64,000 nucleotides of DNA. It comes from Glebionis coronaria. Lineage: Eukaryota > Streptophyta > Magnoliopsida > Asterales > Asteraceae. Below are positions 47,347 through 57,385 of the stretch, piece after piece (the stretch's first letter is position 1; each line of letters begins with the position of its first letter). Location of the stretch: contig CM046878.1 in the NCBI GenBank assembly GCA_025667525.1, positions 518,266,274 through 518,330,273 of the forward strand. Direction: 5' to 3'. A model generated the notes under the pieces. That model saw only the letters and a program-made list of their open reading frames with translations, did no database searches and was not told the DNA's origin. A program made the position numbers and the translations under genes.

Positions 47347-47840
47347 GGTATTACTTAGCCGACGGGATTTACCCACAGTGGGCTAGTTTTGTGAAATCGT
47401 TCTCGGTTGCAAGTCAACCAAAAAACATACATTTTAAAAGGAAACAAGAAGGAGCACGAAAAGATGTCGAACGTGCTTTTGGTGTTCTTCAAGGACGTTG
47501 AGGAATATTACGTCAACCGGATCGATCATACAGAGTAACCACCATTAGTAGAGTCATGTATAGTTGCATCATACTGCATAACATGATTTTAGAAGATTAA
47601 AAAATGGCGATCGGTCAAGAACAGGAAGCCGAATTTCGTGTTGATGATTCTAATGATTTGTTTGTTAATCCTTCGGCAAGAATGCAACGTCGTTGGATAG
47701 ATAGACATGACACAAACCGTACCAAAAGAAAAGAGTTACGGGATAAAAATTCGCATCTTTCACTTCAACGAAACCTTATGGAACATCTTTGGGCACAACG
47801 TCTACAAGATGAAGATAAAGACGGAGAAATGGAGGATTAG
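47347..47840 (+). pseudogene. PIF/Harbinger transposase, 3' part
   Basis: Removing the gypsy element and one GGTAT copy rejoins NGY with YLADGIYPQWASFVKSF exactly in frame. Then follow QEGARKDVERAFGVLQ, where the third catalytic acid (Glu of DVER) is kept. A stop follows at GR*GIL, then RVMYSCIILHNMI and a stop, then a separate open stretch 47604-47840 that matches the C-terminal tail (MQRRWIDRHDTNRTKRKELR). The gene is dead by several lesions on both sides of the insertion. Confidence 0.85.
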
Positions 47841-48175
47841 CTTTTTTATTTTATGTCATTTGTATTTTTTTTATTTGATATGTTATGTTTTTATTTATGT
47901 TGTAATGTTTTTTATTTGGATGAATAAAGTAAATTAGGATTTTAATAAATTTAATTGTTGAGGGTAGTTTTTGAAAAAAAGTGAAAAAATAGTTAAATTG
48001 GTGTAGAAATGGTGTGATGATAAGATGTTTGTTTTTGTGTGGATGTGGAAGTGAAAAAGCTGACGTGGCGGGGTGTTTTTTGGTGTGGTGGTGTGACCAC
48101 TCCTTTTGCTCTAACGCGAGAATTGCTATGATGAAAGTAGTATGATAAGACAAAAAGATGGTGTCACGGATCCAC
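47841..48175. other. Harbinger 3' flank
   Basis: No gene is seen. GTGTGACCACTCCTTTTGCTC before TAA at 48112 may be the element's right terminus; similar GAGCA termini occur in the MITE at 13116. Confidence 0.4.
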
Positions 48176-48479
48176 TGTTACGGCCCATGCTTGAAGTGGG
48201 TCGGGCCAAACGGGCCACTACTATCTATCTTAGGGTTAAGGTTTCATTGTTATGTTTTATAAATACTATGCTATTGTTCTTAATGAAGTCAATCAAATAA
48301 ATCAATAAACATTCTCAGTTTCTCTTCTCTACTTCTTAAGGAGCCCGCATACGCTATAGTGGTGCTACTATCCCGATACAACCCTTAACCGGTTCGTATC
48401 AATTGGTGCTTTCATTGAGAGCCCTCAATTCGTTGAGGGTTTTTGATCTACAGTTCCAAATAAAAAAAAGCTGTTTACC

Positions 48480-48615
48480 GGGAGTACTGTTCATCCGGGT
48501 ACTATTCATCGACGTACTGTTCATCCTACATATTGTTCATCTGACGTCACTGTTCATCCGGGACTATTCACTGGTTACTGTTCATCGACTACTGTTCATC
48601 GGTACTATTCATCCA
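48480..48615. repeat. TACTGTTCATC short repeat in the leader
   Basis: About nine copies of (TA)CTGTTCATC or CTATTCATC separated by 2-6 bases lie between primer site and gag. Confidence 0.85.
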
Positions 48616-48667
48616 GAAAAAAAATATATTTGTTTTTCGAATTGCCATAGCTTCGAGTAGCAGCGAT

Positions 48668-49321
48668 CGTGATGCATTATCTAAGCTTTTGCAGATGGGT
48701 ACGGTGGCCGAATATCAGAGTGAGTTTGTGATACTTGCAAATCGGGTAACGGGAATCTCTACAAACTTACTAAAGTGTTTTTATATTTCTGGCCTAAAAA
48801 TGCCATTACAACGGGAATTGTTGAGATTAAAACCTACAACTTTAGTCGAAGCTTTTTATTTAGCCCGTATCACTGAGGCTCGTTTTGAGGGGATTGCAGA
48901 AAAAGAAAAACAGCAGGTTGTTGTTAGTGAAAGACAACTTGTGGTTGGTGAATCGAATCCTAATCTTGGTGAATTGCAGAAAAAGAAAGAGAAGGCCGTT
49001 GCAGAAAAAGAAAAAGAAAAAGAGAAAGAGAAGGCCGTTGTTGGTGAATCGCAAAAATTTGTTGGTGAATTGCAACTTATTACGGGTGAATCGCATCTTG
49101 AGGTTAGTGAATCACGACTTGTTATTGATGTATCGCCTAAAAGGGTCTCGTGGTTTGTTACATCCAAATGGAAGGAGTGTGGAACAGGAATCCAAAAACT
49201 ATCACTACTTGAGCCACTTAACAAGTTGAAGCGGAGAATGCAAATGCTTAAGAAACATATCAAGATTTGGGATCCAGGAATTAAGAGTGTTTTTCAAAAC
49301 GTCACCTTGAGGGCAATGTGA
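48668..49321 (+). CDS. Truncated gypsy gag with expanded charged repeats
   Basis: The open frame runs from before DALSKLLQMGTVAEYQSEF to the stop at 49319. The gag core (EFVILANRVTGIS, FYISGLKMPLQREL, LVEAFYLARITEARFE) is followed by a KEKEKEKEK stretch. Four or five VxGESxxxVGEL-type repeats come next, then a short coiled-coil-like tail. No protease or pol is present. The lack of stops over 210 codons suggests constraint or recent mobilisation by a partner element that supplies the enzymes. The true start is uncertain because the upstream leader contains no good ATG in frame. Confidence 0.75.
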   Translation, partial: RDALSKLLQMGTVAEYQSEFVILANRVTGISTNLLKCFYISGLKMPLQRELLRLKPTTLVEAFYLARITEARFEGIAEKEKQQVVVSERQLVVGESNPNLGELQKKKEKAVAEKEKEKEKEKAVVGESQKFVGELQLITGESHLEVSESRLVIDVSPKRVSWFVTSKWKECGTGIQKLSLLEPLNKLKRRMQMLKKHIKIWDPGIKSVFQNVTLRAM

Positions 49322-49570
49322 CTTCGAAGGAGTGGGGAATGTTACGGCCCATGCTTGAAGTGGGTCGGGCCAAACGAGCCACTACTATCTATCTTAGGGT
49401 TAGGGTTTCATTGTTATGTTTTATAAATACTATGCTATTGTTCTTAATGAAGTCAATCAAATAAATCAATAAACATTCTCAGTTTCTCTTCTCTACTTCT
49501 TAAGGAGCCCGTACACGCTATAATGATGCTACTATCCTGATACAACCCTTAACCGGGTCGTATCATCCAC

Positions 49571-49850
49571 ATATACCCCATTCTATTATATAAAAAAATA
49601 ATTACAATAATAACTTTTTTGGGTTGGTAACCACAACGCGTGAAGCCATTATTTTCTTTAACCTTCTTTTCAAAAAATAAATTTACTGGTTGAAGAATAT
49701 TAATTTACCACGTAGGTAAAGGAAGGAACATACCCCTAAAGATCCGGGGGAACAGGTAAGGTCCTCCCTAGGATTCGCCGACTATCAAACACATTTAATT
49801 CCAAACTCATCTTCACTTACTTCCTCCTATCTCTCAACAACAAAATCTCT
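49571..49850. other. Spacer and promoter-proximal region of DUF668 gene
   Basis: No gene is seen. The sequence becomes pyrimidine-rich toward 49850. Confidence 0.4.
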
Positions 49851-49855
49851 TTCTT

Positions 49856-49862
49856 TATATAT
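49856..49862 (+). promoter_or_regulatory. TATA box of the DUF668 gene
   Basis: TATATAT in a CT-rich context lies about 90 bp before the proposed 5'-UTR splice donor at 49955. Confidence 0.5.
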
Positions 49863-49954
49863 TTCTTCCCTTTTTTTTTTTATTACTATCCCATTTTCCA
49901 AAATGCTACTGCTAAAAAACACACACCTTCATCTAAGCTGCTATCCACTCCTTT

Positions 49955-51493
49955 GTAAGCTTCCTTCATTCATGCCCATTTCTTTTTAAATGTTTTTATT
50001 AATTATAAAATTGACCTTTATTTGTGCCATTTTTATGCTAGATTAAGCAGTTTTAATGATGTGGTTTGCATTGTTTTTTTAAAGACAAGTTACTAGTTAG
50101 TGATTCGATCCTGCAACATCCAATTGGCCGGTATGCAAGCCTCCCACTTTTGCCTTAGGATAACCCCACTTCCACTTTTATTTTATCAGGTGCATTTACC
50201 ACAAATTTAACAAAAAACTAAGATTTTTAACATATTTAACACTATGCGACAAAAATCTATGGGTCCTGGACCCACCCTGGTTCCGTCCCTGCTAATCCTA
50301 TAAAAAAATCACATTTGTAGGCGTCATAACATTATTATTCATGACCCGCTGAACTCTCAAATAAGCTTAAGAAACCACCCTAAGTGTATTTTTAGTAATT
50401 GCATTGGTAATATAAATTTGTAATTTTGTTGTGGGTTTTGTAAAAAGATTAGATCTTTTGTATTATTATTGTTAAATTTTGTTCAAACATTTTAGTCATT
50501 TTTGGTGGGTTTTCTTAATTTAGACCCTGATAATATGTTAAATTATTATTTTTAATTTGTGGTTTTTTTATATATTTTATTTAAAATAAATTTGTGTTTC
50601 TAGTTTTTTTCACTTAAAATGGAAAGATTCTATAAATTTAAGGTTCTATTTGCTGCATTATTAAATTCTATTTGTGATTTTGCTGTAAAATCTCAGTTGG
50701 GTTATCTGATTTTGGTTTCTCTGCCACTTTACAATGCATAAATAAGACGATCTTAGTGATGTTGAATTAGAAAAGTAGTTGGTTTAGATCTTCAAATTTG
50801 ACCCAAAAGAGTCGTTTTCTTTTTCTTTAGTTATTAATTAAAGTGAAAAGTCTTGGTTGAAATTAGGGTGCATCTCCTTTTTTGAAAAGTAGGGAATTTT
50901 GTATCTATGTTAGAAAACGATCCTATACTATAAAAATTGACGAATCGCAGTTGGTAGGGAATTTGATTCGTGATGAGCAAAATTAGTCAGAAAAGATGTA
51001 TGAATCGGATGTAGATACCACAGGTCTTGCAAGAGGATAAACGCGCTTTATAGGGGCACATTTTGTTGCATTTCAAAACTGTTTATGTGATTCTAGATAA
51101 TCCAAATTGTTTAGAACATAGGTTTTGGATGTATTCTTATTGTGTGAAGTTGAAGTGATAAGATAACCGGTTCCTTGAGTGTTTATCATATTATAACTTT
51201 TTGACGTATGAAGATAAGGTTCCCAAAAAACTTTTTTGGAAAAAGTAGACGCGTCTTCTAAAATGAGAAGTAAAAGTCTGCAAAATGGGTAGCTGGATAA
51301 TTGTATATGATGTAAGTAATCAAATAGTCAGACAATTATCTTAAATCGCAGATCCAAACACCCTCCCCCTAAAAGTTATAAAGTTAAGATTAACATTCCA
51401 AATAATGTAGTACTTGTCTATGTGAGTTTGTACGTAATAGCCAGCAATCTTGTCTAATTACATAATCTGATATTCTTATTGTTTCCGTTGCAG
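49955..51493 (+). other. 5'-UTR intron of the DUF668 gene
   Basis: The donor TTT|GTAAGC and the acceptor CCGTTGCAG, preceded by a T-rich tract, bound 1539 bp with no ORF of note. The ATG lies 44 bases after the acceptor. A SINE-like repeat lies inside at about 50095-50170. Confidence 0.6.
50095..50170. mobile_element. SINE-like repeat copy
   Basis: It is similar in opposite orientation to 10890-11030, sharing GATTCGA, CATCCAATTGG and GTATGCAAG. The ends are uncertain. Confidence 0.4.
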
Positions 51494-51536
51494 GATTCTT
51501 GATAACTTTATCTACATAAACTAATTACACAAAGAA

Positions 51537-52994
51537 ATGGTGATTGGGACACTGAAAGAAGCAGCATGGTTCACTACTATATGGAAGTCTTCACGTAAAA
51601 CCAGAATCTCAGACCACGAAAAACCCGTTATTGGTATCATGTCGCTTGAAGTCTCACGCATAATGACAAAAGTGGCTAATTTATGGCACTTTCTAAGTGA
51701 CAAACAAATGTCACACTTACAAGATGAACTCACTAGCTCACTTGGCACTCGTAACCTCGTTTCACAAGATTACAATCATCTCATGGAACTTGCGTTGATC
51801 GAGATCATGGACACCATAAAGTGTGTGGCAGAAGGAGTTTCAAGGCTTGGGAAAAAATGCATTGACCCGGTTTATCACAATCTTGATCACGTTTTCGATA
51901 ATGGTAATGAGATTGATGTTAAATGGTATGGATGGGAGTATAAATTTAAGAAAATGGATAAACGGGTTAAAAAAATGAAAAGATTTGCCGCGGTTACATC
52001 GCAGTTATGCGAAGAACTTGAAGTGTTATCGGAGCTTGAAAATGGGTTAAAAAGAATGCAAGATAATAACACAAATCAATTGAAAGTACACGAGTTTGAA
52101 AAGAAAGTCTTATGGCAACGTGAAGAAGTTGGTGGTTTGCGTGACATGTCTACATGGGTTCGAACTTATGATTATATCGTCAGACTACTATTAAGATCGC
52201 TCTTCACAATAGTCCAACGACTGAAGGGTGTATTTGGAATTTCGCCTCGAATTGGGTCTTTTGTGCGCAGTAATTCTATCTCTGCCTTTTCAGTTTATCC
52301 ATCTGAAAGTTTGATTCAGAGGTCAGTTTCAAACCTTGGACATAAACCGAAAAAGAAATACCCGCAAAGGTTTTGTGGGACCCAAACACCGGTGGAATCA
52401 AGAGGTTTAGCTCAAGGTCAGACACCTAACAGTTTATCAGATCGCAAGAAACGGTTGTTGAGTAGTAAAAAATCAACACTTGGTGATGCAGCTTTATCTC
52501 TACATTATGCAAACGTTATAATTTTTATCGAGAGATTGGCAATCTCGCCTCACTTCATTAGTCCTGATTCACGTGAAGATTTGTATCATATGTTAACCAC
52601 ACGTATCAAGCACTCACTCAGAACGAAACTAAGTAATTTATCTAAATCCGGTGACTCAGAGGTTTATAATGGTGAAATTGCATCAGAATGGAGTTCAACG
52701 ATGCAAAGTATACTTGAGTGGTTGGCCCCACTCGCTCATAACATGATAAAATGGCATACTGAGAGGAATTTTGAGAAGCAACGGATGGGTTACGGAGGAA
52801 ATGTGCTTTTGGTGAATACTTTACATTATGCAGATCAAGTTAAAACTGAAGAGGCAATCACAGATCTTCTATTGAGTCTTCATTATGTTTCAAGATTTGG
52901 TAGGGAAGTTAATGATAAAGCTTTTACAAGGTCTTCGTGTGGTACACATTGTGATGATTACTTGGTTTGTAACCATAACATAATGTCGTTGTAA
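51537..52994 (+). CDS. DUF3475/DUF668 (PSI-like) protein
   Basis: A single uninterrupted exon encodes 485 residues. The N-terminal part (about 30-90: IGIMSLEVSRIMTKVANLW, then LSDKQ) is the DUF3475 segment. The middle is basic and helical (KKMDKRVKKMKRF; WVRTYDYIVRLL). The C-terminal DUF668 segment starts about residue 315 with TLGDAALSLHYANVIIFIERL and ends with WLAPLAHNMIKWHTERNFEKQ and NTLHYADQVKTEEAITDLLLSLHYV. Arabidopsis PSI (phytosulfokine simulator) proteins share this architecture and affect growth; which subgroup this is cannot be told here. The length fits the shorter family members. The start is supported by the DUF3475 position and by a leader intron. Confidence 0.92.
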   Translation: MVIGTLKEAAWFTTIWKSSRKTRISDHEKPVIGIMSLEVSRIMTKVANLWHFLSDKQMSHLQDELTSSLGTRNLVSQDYNHLMELALIEIMDTIKCVAEGVSRLGKKCIDPVYHNLDHVFDNGNEIDVKWYGWEYKFKKMDKRVKKMKRFAAVTSQLCEELEVLSELENGLKRMQDNNTNQLKVHEFEKKVLWQREEVGGLRDMSTWVRTYDYIVRLLLRSLFTIVQRLKGVFGISPRIGSFVRSNSISAFSVYPSESLIQRSVSNLGHKPKKKYPQRFCGTQTPVESRGLAQGQTPNSLSDRKKRLLSSKKSTLGDAALSLHYANVIIFIERLAISPHFISPDSREDLYHMLTTRIKHSLRTKLSNLSKSGDSEVYNGEIASEWSSTMQSILEWLAPLAHNMIKWHTERNFEKQRMGYGGNVLLVNTLHYADQVKTEEAITDLLLSLHYVSRFGREVNDKAFTRSSCGTHCDDYLVCNHNIMSL

Positions 52995-54021
52995 ATAACA
53001 TTTCATGTTGCATAATGCTCATGGTTTGAACTTTGAACGTACCTTTAACATGTCATGGCGCCTTTTCTAAGGTAGTTGTTCAACTTCTGTAATCTAATTT
53101 GTCTTGCCCTTAATTGTATATAGGTTTACTTACGTTTATTCGGCTTCGGTATAGGATATGTATTGTACATAAGCTTGTTATTAGTACAAAACATAATCTA
53201 ACATGATTTTATCTGTACTTTTTGTACAAAGCCCAATTTAGGTGATGTCCGGGTTTTTGGCCGGGTTTTGTCCGGCTTGGACGTGTTTGGCCGGGTATGA
53301 CTGGGTTTAGATGGGGTTGGCCTGAAATGAGTGGTTTTGCCGGGTATGACCTTGGTGGGTCGGGTATGAACGGGTTTAACAGGGTATGTGTTTAGGCGTG
53401 TTTGACCGGGTTGTCAAACCGACTCCTGTGAAAAAAGGGGCTAATTTTAACAAGTAAACTGATTTTATTCCCACTCATGTTCTAAATTATGAAATAGAAT
53501 TCGATATCTTTGTACACATACAAAAGTAACAATTAACCAATAAATAAAATGAGATTGATTCCATATAATATATATACCATGGTTGTCAAGATATCTTTGT
53601 ACACATACAAAAGTAACAATTAACCAATAAATAAAATGAGATTGATCCCATATAATATATACCATGGTTGTCAAGATTCCGATCCTGATTATAAGATATT
53701 ACGATTTTACGATACTGCAAAGCAAAAACGATTCAAATCTTACATAAGATTTTTGTATGCTTAAAATCTCATAGGATCCTGATCTTAATCATATGTTAGG
53801 ATCTATTACGATCCGGTCTTACTTTTTCTCGAACGACAAACTAAAAAACTACACATTTACAGGTTCTATTTTGTATAATCTAAAAAACAAGGCGTTAGTT
53901 TTCTTATACATTTCATAATCATTTTAAGACCACATTTCTATGAAATATTCATATAATTTAATGTTTACGATATAGGTTAATTTGTAGATTTATAAAATAT
54001 TGTAAAGACTATTAAGAAAAT
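52995..54021. other. 3' flank of the DUF668 gene and repeats
   Basis: After the stop come about 230 bp of probable 3' UTR. At 53240-53420 there is a GGCCGGGTATGACYGGGTTT-like degenerate repeat. At 53503-53676 there is an 87-bp tandem duplication. The remainder is AT-rich with no gene. Confidence 0.5.
53503..53676. repeat. 87-bp tandem duplication
   Basis: Two near-identical units start GATATCTTTGTACACATAC at 53503 and 53590. Confidence 0.9.
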
Positions 54022-54643
54022 TGTTGGAAAATGTTTTGCAAAATATGGTTTTTGCAATACTTTGGACATAATTATATATATGTATATGTTATATATATTC
54101 GTAGTAGTTAGTAGCTTTGCGTTCACCTCGAAGAGAGCTTCGCAACGAGCTAAAGTATGTCCAATATGGAGTTAATATGAATGAGATATCGTGTCTCAAA
54201 GTGAGTCACGTGAAACACAATATTTGGAAAAATATTTGTCCCTAGGCTAAAAACGGGTTCGAAGCTACTGAACTTGTGCACGAGCGCGCGACCTGCGGAC
54301 ACGAATGCAACTCCGAAAACTGGCTTGGGTGCGGGCAGATTTCGGTATCTTTTTTGCTTCAAATTCAATTTTGTTTCCAGAAAATTATGTACATCTATTT
54401 AAGGAATAGATATAGACTTTCTTATTAAGTCATGACATAATTTTCCTGTGTTTGTAAAATATATGCAAATCGTGTTTATTTTTAACAGATTTGTATGTAT
54501 GATTATTTTAGAAGCATATATTCTGTCTTGGTGACCAAGACATGAATTAGCTATAAAATAAACCGTTCTCATTCAGTTTCGAACATCAGAAAAACGCAGC
54601 TTTTTCCTTACTCCATTATCAGACAGTTTTCCAGCAGCTCTTC
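54022..54643 (+). mobile_element. Probable copia-type LTR or leader, interrupted
   Basis: TGTTGGAAAATG at 54022 is a typical copia LTR start. The sequence breaks at 54643 where the LARD-like element is inserted and resumes at 62004. No LTR end or primer site was found with confidence; the link to the gag at 62643 is inferred from position. Confidence 0.45.
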
Positions 54644-57385
54644 TGTGACAACCGTGGTTTTGGGTTTGTCACTTGGTCTTACTTTTAGGTTATTTTATGT
54701 GTGCTTACTTGATTTGTGTGATTACGTGTTTATTTTGGGTGATTGAGGTTGGTGTGGTTATCGTTTATGAGTATAGAGTACTCATACGTAAATCGAGGAA
54801 TTGTTATTTCATGTTCATAAGCTCACAAGTGGTGACTATGAAATGAAAATGGTGATATTATGGTGTTTACGTATACGTATAAGTATTATAGTAATAGTAT
54901 TTTTTTAGGATTTACGGTTTAGCATTTAGAGGTCTCGGGTGAGGTAATTATCCAAAAGAATATTTTTCGGGATGGTTTTAAGTCATTTAGGACTTAGTTA
55001 TAAAGTTTATTTAAGAATTTGAGATTTTTTTTAAAAGTGTATATTTTACGTCTTTTACGGTAAAACGCGTAAATTTGACTAGTTTTACGGTTTTGAGGTT
55101 TTAGGAGTTTTAGGAGCTGAAATAAATTAAGGTAAATTAAGGTAATATTAATAAGATATTAATTAACAATAAAACGAAAAAAAAATAAAGAAAAAAACGA
55201 AATTAGGGGTGTTTGGGTCGGTTTAGAAGAGAAAAAAAAGGAAAAAGGAAAAGATTTATGGTAAGTGGTAATTGGGTTGGACAAGGATTGTTTTGGCTAT
55301 ATAAGGAACCCCAACACTAAATCAAACGCATTTTTTTTTCTTTCCCTGGAGTTATAGTCGACTAAAAGAAGAGGAAAATTAGGGTTCTTCATAAAATTAG
55401 GTTTTCTTCATCTTCCATTAAATAAAAGGTAAAATCTTCATAACCCTTTTCATATTAATTGTTTTTATGTTTAATTAATCATTCTTATGATGGATTAAGG
55501 GTTAGGGTTTATATATAAACAGTAAATTAATGTTGTAATAATCATAATATAATGATTACATGGGTTAGGGCTTGTAATTAGAGGAATTAGGGTTAATTAA
55601 TGTGGTTGATTTTGTTAAACCCGTTTTTAAAAACTGGGCAGAATTTTGAGTCAATTGTTTTGATCATATCGGGAGTTCTACAAACTCTTATTTTGCGATC
55701 CACATAGCCCTGAAAAGGTATTTGAAGTGGCTTTCCAATGCAAGAAACTAGAACTAAATTAGAGGTCGGGAAGCGGGTCAAAAATAGGTTACAACAGTCG
55801 GAGGTCAAAACAGTTTTAAATTCAGCCTGTTTTCTTTTTAAGTTTTGGGTTGTTTGGGGTACTTAGGGTTGCATTGGGATCTTCTCACGAACATGAGAGA
55901 TGGTTTATATATTGTAATAAGGATCTGCACTTGGGCTAAGATTGTGGTTTAGGGTAAGACCCTCCAATGGTAATGAACTTTTTATACGTTTAAAATCAGA
56001 AAAACTGGAATGACAAAAGTAGATATATGTATATCAGGGCCTTAACAGTAGCTTTAAGGTTAGGGCAAGTGGGAGGTGTTAGCCAACATATTTAAGGGTA
56101 TGAATATTCCTTTTACAGAAACCATGGGTATGTTTAAGTTGACGTTTGACTTAAAGTTTTGAGACCTAAAACTGGGACTGTTTTGTGTAAAATTGTGAAC
56201 GGGATAGCTATTAAACTTAACAAAGTTAAGGACTTGTTAGGGAAGGGTAATGGGGTGTTTAGAGTTATAAATGGGGTATTTATATGAGAGGAGGTTAGAT
56301 GTCCATCATAGGTTGATGAACCATTTTAGAGGTTGGTTCATGTATTGATTTATGTGTTTTTGGATTATTAGCTTGGGGCTAGAGCAAGGACTTTGGAGAA
56401 GCAATCAGGTGAGTTCATAGTCCCATTTTACTACGTTTTTAAATGTTTTTTTTCCAGTATGGGATGGAGATGACACTTGAAATGTTCTTTAACATGATTT
56501 GGTACTATGTTATAAAATGTGTGGACATAAATGTGTTATTGTGTGACTTGCGTGCTTATGTGTTCTCATATGTGCTTTGGTACGTGTTCTGCTATGTGAA
56601 TCTTGTTTGGATTGTGATTGGCTTTGGTACATAGATGTATGGGCGTCTATGGGACCAGTTGTGATGTGTGTGGAGCGTGGGGCACGATCCGTCCTGAGTA
56701 CTTGTGCATCGTCTCTTCGAAGGCAAGATATCTCGACGGGGATATAGTTCATCTTCCACAGGTGGTGTGGGAAAGATCCGGATAGTGTGGTGTGTGTTCT
56801 TGTGCTTGTGACGGGATACTTCTTGATTGTTATAATGTGCTTTGTGAATTGTAGATGTGATTGGTACTTGGCTTGAGTTTTGTTGTGGATGCATGTAGCA
56901 TGATTATCACATTATGGTCCATTACTATAAATTGTTTTTCTTCAACTTATTTACAGCGGATGTCAAGGTTTCTTATGATGTTCTAGATAACTTAAACCTA
57001 TGTTCTCACCAACTTTATGTTGACAGATTTTAGTGTCATTTTCAGGTGAGGTAGTTGTGCAAGATGATGTTAGAAGTGGCTAGAGTATAGAGGCTGCTAG
57101 GATTGCATTCGGAGGAATCCCTTTCCTCTTAGATTTTACTTTGTGTTTTGATTAAGTGAACTTTGTGGTACCTATATGTTTGATGTTTGTTTATTTGTAT
57201 GTCTTTGGTAAGAGGTAGGCATGTTACCTACTTACCTAGACGCCTGCATTTTTGAGATATTGTCACGACATTTGTGTCGCCATCTATGATATTTCAATTT
57301 CATTTAGTTCTCTCTATAGACACGCTGTTGTTGTGATGATATCCATACGTCGCGCCCCATATTCCGCCATGGTGGGGGTGTGACA
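54644..57385 (+). repeat. 5' LTR of the LARD-like element
   Basis: It has a core promoter TATATAAGG near 55299. Short ORFs in the LTR occur on both strands and are repeated in the 3' LTR; they show no family features. Confidence 0.93.

Larger units (their letters stand above)
36368..47351 (+). mobile_element. Ty3/gypsy Tat-lineage LTR retrotransposon, complete but decayed
   Basis: Two 587-bp LTRs (36373-36959, 46760-47346) are flanked by exact GGTAT duplications at 36368-36372 and 47347-47351. Order inside is primer site, gag, protease, RT, RNase H, a second (Tat-type) RNase H, integrase, a long 3' region with an antisense gene, and polypurine tract. I count about 27 differences between the LTRs (about 4.6 %), mostly transitions. 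The insertion splits a Harbinger transposase gene. Confidence 0.95.
48171..49570 (+). mobile_element. Gag-only non-autonomous LTR element (TR-GAG type)
   Basis: LTRs of 226 bp each (48176-48401, 49340-49565) start TGTTACGG and end CGTATCA. They are flanked by exact TCCAC copies at 48171-48175 and 49566-49570. The whole element is only 1390 bp. A primer-site-like TGGTGCTTTCATT follows the 5' LTR at 48404, and AGGAGTGGGGAA precedes the 3' LTR. I count 8 LTR differences (about 3.5 %). The only coding content is a gag fragment. Confidence 0.92.

Noticed and set aside
35147..48114. Exact Harbinger termini at TTA 35147 and TAA 48112
   Set aside because: The proposed ends match only at scattered positions and the target triplets are not identical, so only the transposase pieces are annotated.
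48860..49263. Minus-strand and shifted-frame ORFs with repetitive FT/LLVN sequence
   Set aside because: They are shadows of the repeat-rich gag frame at 48668-49321.
55593..56894. ORFs repeated identically at 60213-61514
   Set aside because: They are duplicated only because they lie in the two LTRs of one element; the sequence has no protein features.
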